Source: Edaphobacter sp. 12200R-103 (GTDB lineage: Bacteria; Acidobacteriota; Terriglobia; Terriglobales; Acidobacteriaceae). From it: 64,000 bases of DNA. The stretch covers positions 2,604,001 through 2,668,000 of the forward strand of contig NZ_CP048114.1 in NCBI RefSeq assembly GCF_010093025.1, given 5' to 3'. Every line of letters begins with the position of its first letter. Within the stretch, counting starts at the first letter, position 1. The notes under the pieces were generated by a model, which was not told where the DNA came from, made no database searches, and saw only the letters and a program-made list of their open reading frames with translations. Below, one piece after another: positions 7,960 through 15,903 of the stretch. The position numbers and the translations under genes are program-made.

Positions 7960-9162
7960 TCAGGCGAAGAGCGTGAAGAGCGGAGAGTCGACCGGGATGG
8001 TCTGCGTGGGGCCTGCCAGCTTGCCGTTGCCCTGATCGCGGCGGAAGACCGTGATGGAGGCTGAATCCTGATTTCCGCAGAGGATCCAGTCGAAGGTCGG
8101 GTCGAAGGTGAAGTGTCTTGGGGTCCTGCCCCCACAGCCGATGCGCTGGATCTCCTTAAGGCTGCCGTCATCCTGAATGGAAAACACAACCAATGTGTCT
8201 TCCCCGCGATTGCTGGCATAGAGGAAGTTGCCGTCCGGAGAGATCATGACCTCTGCGGCCGTATTCTTATCGGCCGGGAACCCTGCTGCAATGGTCTTGA
8301 CGGTGGCGTTGGTATGGACCAGAAATGCCTGCGGATGCTTCAAGGAGTGCGTGGCGGTCCATAGAAGGTGATCGATGGTGGAGTCGAGCTCGTTGATGAG
8401 ATAGACCCATCGGCCATTCGGGTGAAACGCAATGTGCCGAGGGCCAGAACCGGCCCGGACGCTGGTCAGCAAAGGATCCGATGGGGTAAGCCTGCCCGTC
8501 GCCGTATCGATCAGGAAGACGCTGAGGGCATCGTTGCCAAGATCGTTGACGATGAGAAACCGATCGTCGGGTGAGACGACGACCGAGTGCGGATGCGGAC
8601 CGTCCTGCCGTTTAGGGACGGGACCATGCTTGCCGAACCTGGGCTCCCTGTAGTTGAAGGTGCTGACAGGCTTCGAAAGGGTGCCGTCAGGCTCGATCCT
8701 GTAGGAAGCGATCGTCCCGCCAACGTAGTTGGCAACAAAGGCGCAGTTTCCGGTGGAATCCACCGATACATAGGCCGGCCCGGCGCCTGCCGAGGTCACC
8801 CTGGACTTCCGGGTGAGGATGCCGGTTCGCTGATCGAGGTCGAAGGTGGTTACCGTGGCCGAAGGATCAGGCACGGCATTGACCGCATAGAGAGAACGAC
8901 GGCCGTTCCGTAGAGGAGAAAGGGCAAGATAGGAGGGCCGGGCGGTATCGACAGCCAGGACCGGGACGGTCAGCTGCCCGGTACGGGAGTTGAAGTCTGC
9001 CTGATAGATCCCCTTGCTGACTCCCCTTGCCGTGTCAGTGCCAATGAAGACACGGGTAGGAGGTGGAGGAACCGGTTTTTTTCGATGAAATCGTGGGGCA
9101 AAGTATTGCGCGGAAAGGGCGTAGGCCGGAAACGAAAAGAGAAACTGTCGCCGGCTGGTCAT
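7960..9162 (-). CDS. Exported beta-propeller lactonase family protein
   Basis: A 400-residue protein of the seven-bladed propeller family that includes 6-phosphogluconolactonase YbhE. It has an N-terminal RRQFLFSFPAYALSAQ leader, so it is probably exported. Blade repeats include VFIGTDTARGVSKGIY, RPSYLALSP, DGPHPHSVVVSPDDRFLIVNDLG, GPRHIAFHPNGRWVYLINE, AEVMISPDGNFLYASNRGEDT and GGRTPRHFTFDPTFDWIL. Family members with export signals are often not true phosphogluconolactonases, so I name only the fold. The neighbouring small gene downstream is on the same strand. Confidence 0.82.
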   Translation of the reverse strand: MTSRRQFLFSFPAYALSAQYFAPRFHRKKPVPPPPTRVFIGTDTARGVSKGIYQADFNSRTGQLTVPVLAVDTARPSYLALSPLRNGRRSLYAVNAVPDPSATVTTFDLDQRTGILTRKSRVTSAGAGPAYVSVDSTGNCAFVANYVGGTIASYRIEPDGTLSKPVSTFNYREPRFGKHGPVPKRQDGPHPHSVVVSPDDRFLIVNDLGNDALSVFLIDTATGRLTPSDPLLTSVRAGSGPRHIAFHPNGRWVYLINELDSTIDHLLWTATHSLKHPQAFLVHTNATVKTIAAGFPADKNTAAEVMISPDGNFLYASNRGEDTLVVFSIQDDGSLKEIQRIGCGGRTPRHFTFDPTFDWILCGNQDSASITVFRRDQGNGKLAGPTQTIPVDSPLFTLFA

Positions 9163-9167
9163 GGCAA

Positions 9168-9599
9168 CTAAGCGGGCTCTCCCGGCAGGTGGATGCCCAA
9201 CTCGTCTTCGGCGCGCACATTCTCGTTGATGACGGGAAGACTGGGCAGCCGGGAGGTATGACCGACCTCGCGGACGACCTTATCGGCATGCTCAAGCACC
9301 TCATCCACCGTCATCGTGTACATCTCGCGGCCGTTGTCATAGCCGGATTCGATGGCCTGTTTGAGATAACGGCCGGCGATCTGCGCAGCGAGATAATCGG
9401 TGATCACATAGCCGGTACGGTGCTTGTGCTCCACCCATGCCAGATTCGGGAGGGAGATCCAGACGGGCCGCTGATTGACGGAGAATCGAATATCCGTCGC
9501 ATCGGCGTGGCGCGTCGCGATGGCCACAATGGTTCCCTTCCACTGGCAGTGGAGCTCTTCCCCGGTCCAGCGATCCTTCACTTTGAAGTCTTCATACAT
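9168..9599 (-). CDS. Hypothetical protein, about 143 residues
   Basis: A soluble protein starting MYEDFKVKDRWTGEELHCQW, with VAIATRHADATDIRFSVNQRPVWISLP and an amphipathic helix TVDEVLEHADKVVREVG. The N-terminal half looks like a small beta-barrel. I do not recognise it. The frame is open upstream to 9713, but that part overlaps the 3' end of glmM, so the Met at 9599 is preferred. It lies between glmM and the lactonase on the same strand. Confidence 0.6.
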   Translation of the reverse strand: MYEDFKVKDRWTGEELHCQWKGTIVAIATRHADATDIRFSVNQRPVWISLPNLAWVEHKHRTGYVITDYLAAQIAGRYLKQAIESGYDNGREMYTMTVDEVLEHADKVVREVGHTSRLPSLPVINENVRAEDELGIHLPGEPA

Positions 9600-9666
9600 G
9601 GTTAGTTCTAGCTTAGTGCAGCGGATGGAGGCGGGCAAGCTCCTGTCCCTCCATCCGGCAGTGTCT

Positions 9667-11025
9667 TCAGGCTCCAAGCTCGGCCCGGATGGCGTTCGCG
9701 ATGGTGTCGGCATGATGCCGCATCGCCGGTTCGGACTCCGCCTCGATCATGACGCGGGCCAGGGCCTCGGTGCCGGAGTAGCGGATGACGACGCGGCCGG
9801 TGTCGGCCAGCTCCTTTTCCGCCGCCGCGATCGCTGCGGCCACCGAAGGGATTGTTTCCAGCGGCTTTTTCTCACGAACCTTCACATTCACGATGACCTG
9901 GGGAAAGACCTTGAGGTCCCCGATCAGTTCCGAAAGCGTTTTGCCGGAGCGGTGAACGATATCGAGCAGCAGAAGAGCAGTCAAAAGGCCGTCGCCCGTG
10001 GTGGAGCGGCCAGAGAAGATGATGTGCCCCGACTGCTCGCCACCAAGCGCGGCTTTGGTCGAGAGCATCTGTTCGAGCACATACTTGTCGCCAACGGCCG
10101 CGCGCATCATCTGGATGCCGCTGCGCTTCAACGCCGCCTCCAGTCCCATATTCGACATGGTGGTTGCCACGACCGTGGAGTTGGTGAGGAGTCCGCGGGC
10201 CTGTAGGTCGCGGGCGGCTAGCAGCAGGACGGCATCGCCGTTGACAACCCGGCCCAGTTCATCGGCAAACAGGGCGCGGTCGGCGTCTCCGTCAAAGGTG
10301 ATGCCGAGAGAGGCGTTGTAGTGCCGGACCTGTGCCGCCACGATCTCCGGATGCAGCGCCCCGCAGCCCTCGTTGATGTTGCGGCCGTCGGGAGAGGTGT
10401 GAGTGAGGACGATCTCTTTGCCGCCGAGCTGCGCGAAGAGCTCCGGGGCAACGGCCGAGGCGGCGCCGTTGGCGCAATCCACCACGATACGACGGTCGTC
10501 GAGCGAGAGCCCGGGAACCGCGGCTAGTAGAAACCGGATGTAATCGGCTCGATCCGCTTCATTCACCGGGGGGGTCTGCTGCCCTGCCACTGCGGCTGAC
10601 GATCCGGCCTGGTCACCAACCCGGCGGAAGATCTCGTCCTCAATGGCGAGCTCAGTGGCGTCAGGAAGTTTGTATCCATCCGGACCGAAGACCTTGATCC
10701 CATTGTCATGCCAGGGATTGTGCGAAGCCGAGATGACAATACCGGCAGCAAATCCCCTCGCCTGGGTCAGGTAGGCGATGGCGGGCGTCGTGATCACGCC
10801 TGCGCTCTCGACGGTCGCACCGCCAGCAGCCAGTCCGGCAGTAAGCTGCGAGGCGATCGCCGGGCCGGATTCGCGGGTATCCATACCGAGCAGCACGCGG
10901 GGGCTGGGATTTGCCTCAGCGAGGGTATGGGCCAGAGCGAGGCCGATGGCGTGCACGGTTGCAGGATCGAGAGGATACTTTCCTGCAACGGAGCGTATGC
11001 CATCGGTCCCAAAGAGCTTCTTCAT
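9667..11025 (-). CDS. glmM: Phosphoglucosamine mutase
   Basis: Converts glucosamine-6-phosphate to glucosamine-1-phosphate for UDP-GlcNAc, feeding peptidoglycan and LPS synthesis. It has 452 residues, the usual length. It shows the N-terminal LFGTDGIRSVAG, the phosphoserine loop GIVISASHNPWHDNGIK (Ser about 103), the metal loop TFDGDADRALF, the sugar loop GGEQSGHIIF and the C-terminal phosphate loop RYSGTEALARVM. The start codon overlaps the xseA stop (ATGA), so the two genes are translationally coupled. Confidence 0.95.
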   Translation of the reverse strand: MKKLFGTDGIRSVAGKYPLDPATVHAIGLALAHTLAEANPSPRVLLGMDTRESGPAIASQLTAGLAAGGATVESAGVITTPAIAYLTQARGFAAGIVISASHNPWHDNGIKVFGPDGYKLPDATELAIEDEIFRRVGDQAGSSAAVAGQQTPPVNEADRADYIRFLLAAVPGLSLDDRRIVVDCANGAASAVAPELFAQLGGKEIVLTHTSPDGRNINEGCGALHPEIVAAQVRHYNASLGITFDGDADRALFADELGRVVNGDAVLLLAARDLQARGLLTNSTVVATTMSNMGLEAALKRSGIQMMRAAVGDKYVLEQMLSTKAALGGEQSGHIIFSGRSTTGDGLLTALLLLDIVHRSGKTLSELIGDLKVFPQVIVNVKVREKKPLETIPSVAAAIAAAEKELADTGRVVIRYSGTEALARVMIEAESEPAMRHHADTIANAIRAELGA

Positions 11026-12566
11026 GAGTCACTATTCTCCGTTGAATCAGTTGCTGCAATCACTGTTGCCGAGATGGTTCCCAAGGCCAGGCGCGCGTGA
11101 ATGGACTCCCCCGGCGCAGTCTCGGTGGCAGACCGCAGAAGCGTTCCATTATCAGCGTAAATGAGAGCGTATCCGCGAGCGAGGATGCTGAGCGGGGAGA
11201 GCGCGCGAAGACGCGCGGTGTCGGCCTCCATCCGTGCCTTACGGAGCGAGATTGCTGTGACCATCGCGCGCTCGAGGATGCCCGCTGCGCGCTCTACGCG
11301 GCGCCGCGATGCCGCGAGCCGGTAGCTGATGTCCTGGCGATGCAGGCGTTCGGTGAGGATGCGGAGCCGTTCTGCGCGGAGGCGAAGAAGCCGGGACGAG
11401 CCACGTTCCACCCGCATCTGCAGTTCGTCAATACGCTGGCCGCGGCGATTGATGGAGTCGTGCGCGCGCCGAAGCACCATCGGCGACGACAGGCGGGCGT
11501 AGCGCTGACGCAGCTCAAGCAGATGAAGTCGCATGGCGCGGGAAGCTCGATTGGAGAGCGCGGCGACTCGGTCTTCGACGCGATGCTGCGCAGCCGTGAT
11601 TAGCTCCGCTGCGGCAGAGGGAGTGGGTGCACGAAGATCGGCGACGAAGTCAGCGATGGTGAAGTCGGTCTCGTGTCCGATCGCGGAGACGACAGGAAGC
11701 TCAGACGCAGCAATGATGCGGGCCAGTGCCTCGTCGTTGAAGCAGGCGAGGTCTTCCATCGAACCGCCGCCGCGGGCGATCACGATGAGATCGATCAGAC
11801 CGGGATTGCGATGGAAGAAGCGAAGTCCGGCCGCAACGGAACCCGGGCATGAAGCCCCCTGCATCACCGCCGGATAGACCAGCAGATTCAGCCGCGCATG
11901 CCGGCGGCGAACCACCGTCACGATGTCTCGGATGACAGCTCCGGCAGGCGACGTAATAATTCCAACGCAGCGCGGGAAGGGCGGAAGCGGACGCTTTCTA
12001 GCGCTGTCGAAGAGTCCCTCAGCCAGCAGCCGCGCCTTGAGCTGCTCAAAAGCAAGCTGGAGCGATCCGGCGCCGCGCGGCTCCAGCGTCTCTGCGATCA
12101 ACTGCAGTTGCCCGCGGGACTCGTAGACGGAGACGCGGCCGCGAACGAGTACGGCAAGCCCATCGGCAGGACGGAAGCGCAGCATCTGGGCCTGCCGGCG
12201 GAAGAGGATGACAGGAAGCTGGGCGTCGGCATCCCGCAGCGTGAAGTAGATGTGCCCAGAGGGAGCGGGACGGCAGTTCGAGATCTCTCCCTCCACCCAG
12301 AGATCGCTCCGGCTGGCTTCGATCTGCTGCCGGATACTGCCGACGAGGTTCGCCACAGTCCAGACGCGGCGCTCAGGCACAGCCGCCTTTGAAGCTGCCG
12401 CCGGAGGCGCAGGATCAGAGGCTGGGAGGTCTTCGATTACTGGTTCGCCGGTCCCGAAGGACAGGCTTGTCTGTGCAGAAATTGTGCGTTCGGCAGATGT
12501 GCGCAACCTGCTCCTGCCTGCCCGAAGGCTGGCAAGGGTAGGCGGCTTTTCCGCATCAGAAGACAT
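11022..12566 (-). CDS. xseA: Exodeoxyribonuclease VII large subunit
   Basis: 514 residues. It forms the catalytic part of ExoVII, which degrades single-stranded DNA in both directions. The OB fold (LWVEGEISNCRPAPSGHIYFTLRD, about residues 90-130) is followed by the nuclease core with CVGIITSPAGAVIRDI, ARGGGSMEDLACFND and SAIGHETDFTIADFVADLRAPTPSAAAEL, then a long coiled-coil and the SPLSILARGYA C-terminus. About 60 extra residues of low complexity precede the OB fold, so the true start may be internal. The small subunit XseB is not nearby. Confidence 0.93.
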   Translation of the reverse strand: MSSDAEKPPTLASLRAGRSRLRTSAERTISAQTSLSFGTGEPVIEDLPASDPAPPAAASKAAVPERRVWTVANLVGSIRQQIEASRSDLWVEGEISNCRPAPSGHIYFTLRDADAQLPVILFRRQAQMLRFRPADGLAVLVRGRVSVYESRGQLQLIAETLEPRGAGSLQLAFEQLKARLLAEGLFDSARKRPLPPFPRCVGIITSPAGAVIRDIVTVVRRRHARLNLLVYPAVMQGASCPGSVAAGLRFFHRNPGLIDLIVIARGGGSMEDLACFNDEALARIIAASELPVVSAIGHETDFTIADFVADLRAPTPSAAAELITAAQHRVEDRVAALSNRASRAMRLHLLELRQRYARLSSPMVLRRAHDSINRRGQRIDELQMRVERGSSRLLRLRAERLRILTERLHRQDISYRLAASRRRVERAAGILERAMVTAISLRKARMEADTARLRALSPLSILARGYALIYADNGTLLRSATETAPGESIHARLALGTISATVIAATDSTENSDS

Positions 12567-12661
12567 ATTAAAAGTTGAGTCTAGCAGGGGAATCGAAGAC
12601 CGTCAGGCTGCCGCTCACCACCCGGTCTGCGAAGAAACGGCCCGATGGCCGGAAAAATCTT

Positions 12662-12886
12662 CTAACGCCGGAAATGACTGATAATCCAGAGGAGCAGGGT
12701 CAAAAGAACGCTGACCAAAAGCGAGCTTGCCAGTGGCAACGAGACCGTCCAGCCTTTCCCCTTCCAGGAAAAATCACCCGGAAGACGTCCAAGCGGGATG
12801 TTCCATCGGGCCAGGAAGACAACGGCAATCCCGATGATGACAAGCAGAAGGCCGAAGCCGATGAGCATGCGTCCAAGGTCTGACAT
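12662..12886 (-). CDS. DUF2905 small membrane protein
   Basis: 74 residues with two membrane spans: an N-terminal GRMLIGFGLLLVIIGIAVVF and a C-terminal LASSLLVSVLLTLLLWII. Between them is the family signature LGRLPGDFSWKGKGWTVSLPL. The function of DUF2905 is unknown. It stands between xseA (95 bp downstream) and the response regulator (16 bp upstream) on the same strand. Confidence 0.85.
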   Translation of the reverse strand: MSDLGRMLIGFGLLLVIIGIAVVFLARWNIPLGRLPGDFSWKGKGWTVSLPLASSLLVSVLLTLLLWIISHFRR

Positions 12887-12901
12887 GGCTACCAGATTTA
12901 A

Positions 12902-13288
12902 TCATCCGGTATGAGCGAGCATTTGGGTAGCTCTACGGATGAGGTCTTCCGGTGGACAGGGCTTGGTGATGACACCAACTGGTTGCGCAAGCCGGTCCAT
13001 ACAGGCCTGCACATGAGGAATCCTGGCGTAAGAGCCGGTAAACACAATGATCCTGCAGGAAGGCATCTCCTGACTGACCTCCTGAACCAGGGAAAGCCCA
13101 TCACGCCCGGGCATGCAGACGTCACACAAAAGAAGGTCGGGACGGAAGCGCCGCGCACTCCGGAGGCCGTCGTCAGCCGAATAGCAGGCTTCTGCGGCAA
13201 AGCCGCTCCGCTCAAAAATCATGGTCAGGGTATCGGCTACCAGCTGATCATCGTCAACGATCAAGACCTTCTGCAATGGGGAGTTCAT
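12902..13288 (-). CDS. Single-domain response regulator
   Basis: A CheY-like receiver of 128 residues with no output domain. It has KVLIVDDDQLVADTL (acidic pair), phosphoacceptor Asp in LLLCDVCMPGRDG, Thr in IIVFTGS and Lys in GVITKPCPPEDLI. The frame is open to 13513, but the receiver begins exactly at MNSPLQKVL, so 13288 is chosen. No histidine kinase is nearby. The 295 bp upstream (13289-13583) hold its promoter region and nothing else recognisable. Confidence 0.85.
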   Translation of the reverse strand: MNSPLQKVLIVDDDQLVADTLTMIFERSGFAAEACYSADDGLRSARRFRPDLLLCDVCMPGRDGLSLVQEVSQEMPSCRIIVFTGSYARIPHVQACMDRLAQPVGVITKPCPPEDLIRRATQMLAHTG

Positions 13289-13583
13289 AGGTGTCGTTCT
13301 CGATATCACTTCCTGCTTGATTGCATTTCGCGTGCCAGATTGGAAGACGACATCATAAACAACCCGGGATGGGCGCATAAAAAGCGAATGGAATGACGCG
13401 GGACTACCTTCAGAAGAGAGCATCCGACAGTAGCTGCTAAGTGTGAAGGTACATGCGCTTAGCGACAGGTTGGGTTTCCTGCCAGGAGTATGTTCTGAAG
13501 CGCAGGCTGGCACAGAACGATGGCGGCGTAGAACCGGCAGTTCCCCACTGTAGAACTTCCAAAAAGGTAGCGATTGACAGAAA

Positions 13584-14327
13584 TTACTGCGCGACGACTC
13601 CGCCGGGCGCTGGCGCCGCAGACGGATTGAGTTTCTGCGCAGCGATCATGCCGGCCGGTCCCTTTGCGTCTTTATCCTTGAGCTGGGCATATACCTTCTT
13701 CGCCATCTCAGGCTTGTTTTCGGCTTCGTAAAGATCGGCAAGCTGAAGCTGTGCTGTGCCTGCAGGTACAGAGACGGACGGATGAGCCGTCAGGTCGTTG
13801 TAGACCTCGATCGCCTGAGAGTCGCGCCCTGTCTGACGATAGAGCGCTGCAAGCGCCAGCTTGGCGAGCGATCCCAGATCGCTGTTCCAGCCTCCGGCCA
13901 CCTCTTTCAGCGTGCTCTCCGCCTGGGAGTTCTCGCCGGCCTCGATATAGGTCAGGCCCGCAAAGTAGCGCGCGAGCTTGCCGCTGGAAGTCATTCCATA
14001 GCTGTTTGCGATGTTGAGGAAGCCCTGATTGGCCGCCTTGGCGCGCTCGGCTGCGGTGGCGAAGGTCTTGACACCGGGAGGGACCTGCTGGCCGGGCGCT
14101 GCGATCGGCGTCTGATAGGTCTGCATCGCTTCGCCAAAGGCAATATCGGCTTTCTCGCTTCGCTGGTTAAAGACGACGGCGGCGATGATGACGATAATAA
14201 GAAGCGCGCCTACAATGGACCCGATCAGAATCAGGGGGCGTCGGTTATCGCTTGCCCACTCCAGGCCATGCTGGGCGGTGTCAATAAACTGATCGTGCTT
14301 GAGCGCTTGGCGGGTCTGTTGATCCAC
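13584..14327 (-). CDS. Membrane-anchored TPR protein (YfgM-like)
   Basis: About 247 residues. A short N-terminal cytoplasmic segment (DQQTRQALKHDQFID) is followed by one membrane span (LILIGSIVGALLIIVIIAAVVF), then a periplasmic helical region with TPR-like repeats (LARYFAGLTYIEAGENSQAEST, LAKLALAALYRQTGRDSQAIEVY, AQLQLADLYEAENKPEMAKKVY). This is the layout of YfgM, an ancillary factor of the Sec translocon. A GTG at 14327 with AAGGA about 11 nt upstream is preferred to the ATG at 14369. The role in this organism is inferred from the fold. Confidence 0.75.
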   Translation of the reverse strand: MDQQTRQALKHDQFIDTAQHGLEWASDNRRPLILIGSIVGALLIIVIIAAVVFNQRSEKADIAFGEAMQTYQTPIAAPGQQVPPGVKTFATAAERAKAANQGFLNIANSYGMTSSGKLARYFAGLTYIEAGENSQAESTLKEVAGGWNSDLGSLAKLALAALYRQTGRDSQAIEVYNDLTAHPSVSVPAGTAQLQLADLYEAENKPEMAKKVYAQLKDKDAKGPAGMIAAQKLNPSAAPAPGGVVAQ

Positions 14328-14643
14328 GTTTCTGATATTCCTTTTTGCCAGTTGCGGTGAATTCCACACGGAAGCTATCTTCCGGCGCGAAACTTTAGTC
14401 TATCAGTCAACCTCTGCCTGGCGTCTCCATCCTGGTCAGACCATAACGATTTATTTTCTTTTTGCCAAAAGCGCGTCTTCGGTGGGAAACTTTTTTTCTG
14501 TCTAAAATCATATTTTCTGAGTCCTTTATAGTCGCTCTCTACGTCAGAGATATTGAAACGGGGTCTGTTCTCTATTAACGTCCCGCCGATCCAGGAACGA
14601 TCCTGGGGAAGGAAAGCGCTGTGAGCGGTGGGCGTTTCACGCT

Positions 14644-15903
14644 ATGCTGACCAATTCGCCAGAGCAGAGTGAGGTGGTAGATCGGCAGATCAAGAGGCTT
14701 TCCGGGCTCCGATTCAAGTGGCTGGCATTCCCGTCAGATCTCGAGAGACGCTTCGAGAAGGAAACCGCTCATCGGCGCAGCCGACGGCTCTGGTTTGAAG
14801 CTCTCCTTGCAATCCTGCTGTTCGATTTTTTCCTGATCGCCGATCATTACGGTCCCCACGAGCAGTTTCGAAGAGCCTTCGTCATCAGATTGCTCATCGT
14901 AACTCCGATCTGCCTGCTGATTCACGCGAGCCTGCTGCGGATGCCGAACCGCCTCTGGCGCGAGTCCAGCCTGGCGACCGGTGTATGCCTGGCGGGACTG
15001 GCGCAGCTATACCTGGAGCTGAACCGCAGCCGTGTAGCCTCGGCCTACGTTCAGATGACAGTGCTTGCAGTCATTCTCTTCGCCAATATCGTCATGCGGC
15101 TGCGGCTCCCGTACGCGATCGCCACCTCCTTCGTGATGCTCTGCGGTGACGCGGTCTTTCTGTGGAAAGACCATATGCTGAAGACGGAAGACAAGATCTT
15201 CGGAGTCGGGATGGTGGTTGGAGCCACCGCGCTGACCCTGGTGGCGAACTACAACGCCTGCCGCGAAGAGCGCCTGAGTTACCTTCTGCATCTGCGCGGA
15301 GAGCTGCTGGTCGCCGATCTCAACCGCCTGAACGCTCAGCTGCTTCGCAAATCCGAGAGCGATGCCCTGACCGGGCTTGCCAACCGGCGCTCCTTCGACA
15401 CGCAGTACGCCGAACTCTGGAGGGCGGCCCTGACCACCGCCGGGCCCTTGTCCGTCGTGATCGTCGACGTCGATTACTTCAAGCGCCTGAACGATCGCTA
15501 CGGCCATCTGTATGGGGACGAGGTGCTCAAACGCATCGCATCACTCCTGCAGCAGGCCCTGCGGGTCAAGGACGACTACGCTGCGCGTTTCGGCGGTGAG
15601 GAGTTCATCATCCTGCTTCCGAGAACGCCGGAGAGCGCTGCCATCCAGGTCGCCGAACGCCTGCGAAAGATGGTGGAGCTCGCCGGATTCCCCGCTATCG
15701 ATCCCGCGCAAGGGCCCTACGATCTCAGTATCCGCGCCACCGTCAGTTGCGGCGTGGCATGCGCCTATCCCACTGTGCGAGATACCCCGGAGCAGTTGCT
15801 CGAAGCCGCAGACAAGGCTCTCTATCAGGCGAAGGCTGAGGGACGCAACAGGGTTTGCTGCGCCCCCGGGAATGAGGCCGCCGATCTGACCCGGCCTATT
15901 TGA
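14644..15903 (+). CDS. Membrane diguanylate cyclase (GGDEF)
   Basis: 419 residues. Several N-terminal membrane spans (LWFEALLAILLFDFFLIA, VIRLLIVTPICLLIHASLL and others, about residues 40-210) are followed by a GGDEF domain: SDALTGLANRRSF, VDVDYFKRLNDRYGH and the active-site RFGGEEFIILLP, which is intact for c-di-GMP synthesis. The autoinhibitory RxxD is out of register (RVKDD before YAARF), so product inhibition may be absent. The only good ribosome site in the leader (GGGGAAGGA) lies ahead of a nine-codon GTG ORF at 14621-14650 whose stop overlaps this ATG. The 3' end overlaps polA by 8 bp, tail to tail. Confidence 0.9.
   Translation: MLTNSPEQSEVVDRQIKRLSGLRFKWLAFPSDLERRFEKETAHRRSRRLWFEALLAILLFDFFLIADHYGPHEQFRRAFVIRLLIVTPICLLIHASLLRMPNRLWRESSLATGVCLAGLAQLYLELNRSRVASAYVQMTVLAVILFANIVMRLRLPYAIATSFVMLCGDAVFLWKDHMLKTEDKIFGVGMVVGATALTLVANYNACREERLSYLLHLRGELLVADLNRLNAQLLRKSESDALTGLANRRSFDTQYAELWRAALTTAGPLSVVIVDVDYFKRLNDRYGHLYGDEVLKRIASLLQQALRVKDDYAARFGGEEFIILLPRTPESAAIQVAERLRKMVELAGFPAIDPAQGPYDLSIRATVSCGVACAYPTVRDTPEQLLEAADKALYQAKAEGRNRVCCAPGNEAADLTRPI

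Noticed and set aside
14370..14643. c-di-GMP riboswitch before the diguanylate cyclase
   Set aside because: The region is AT-rich with a small CCAGGA/TCCTGG hairpin but shows no conserved riboswitch core.
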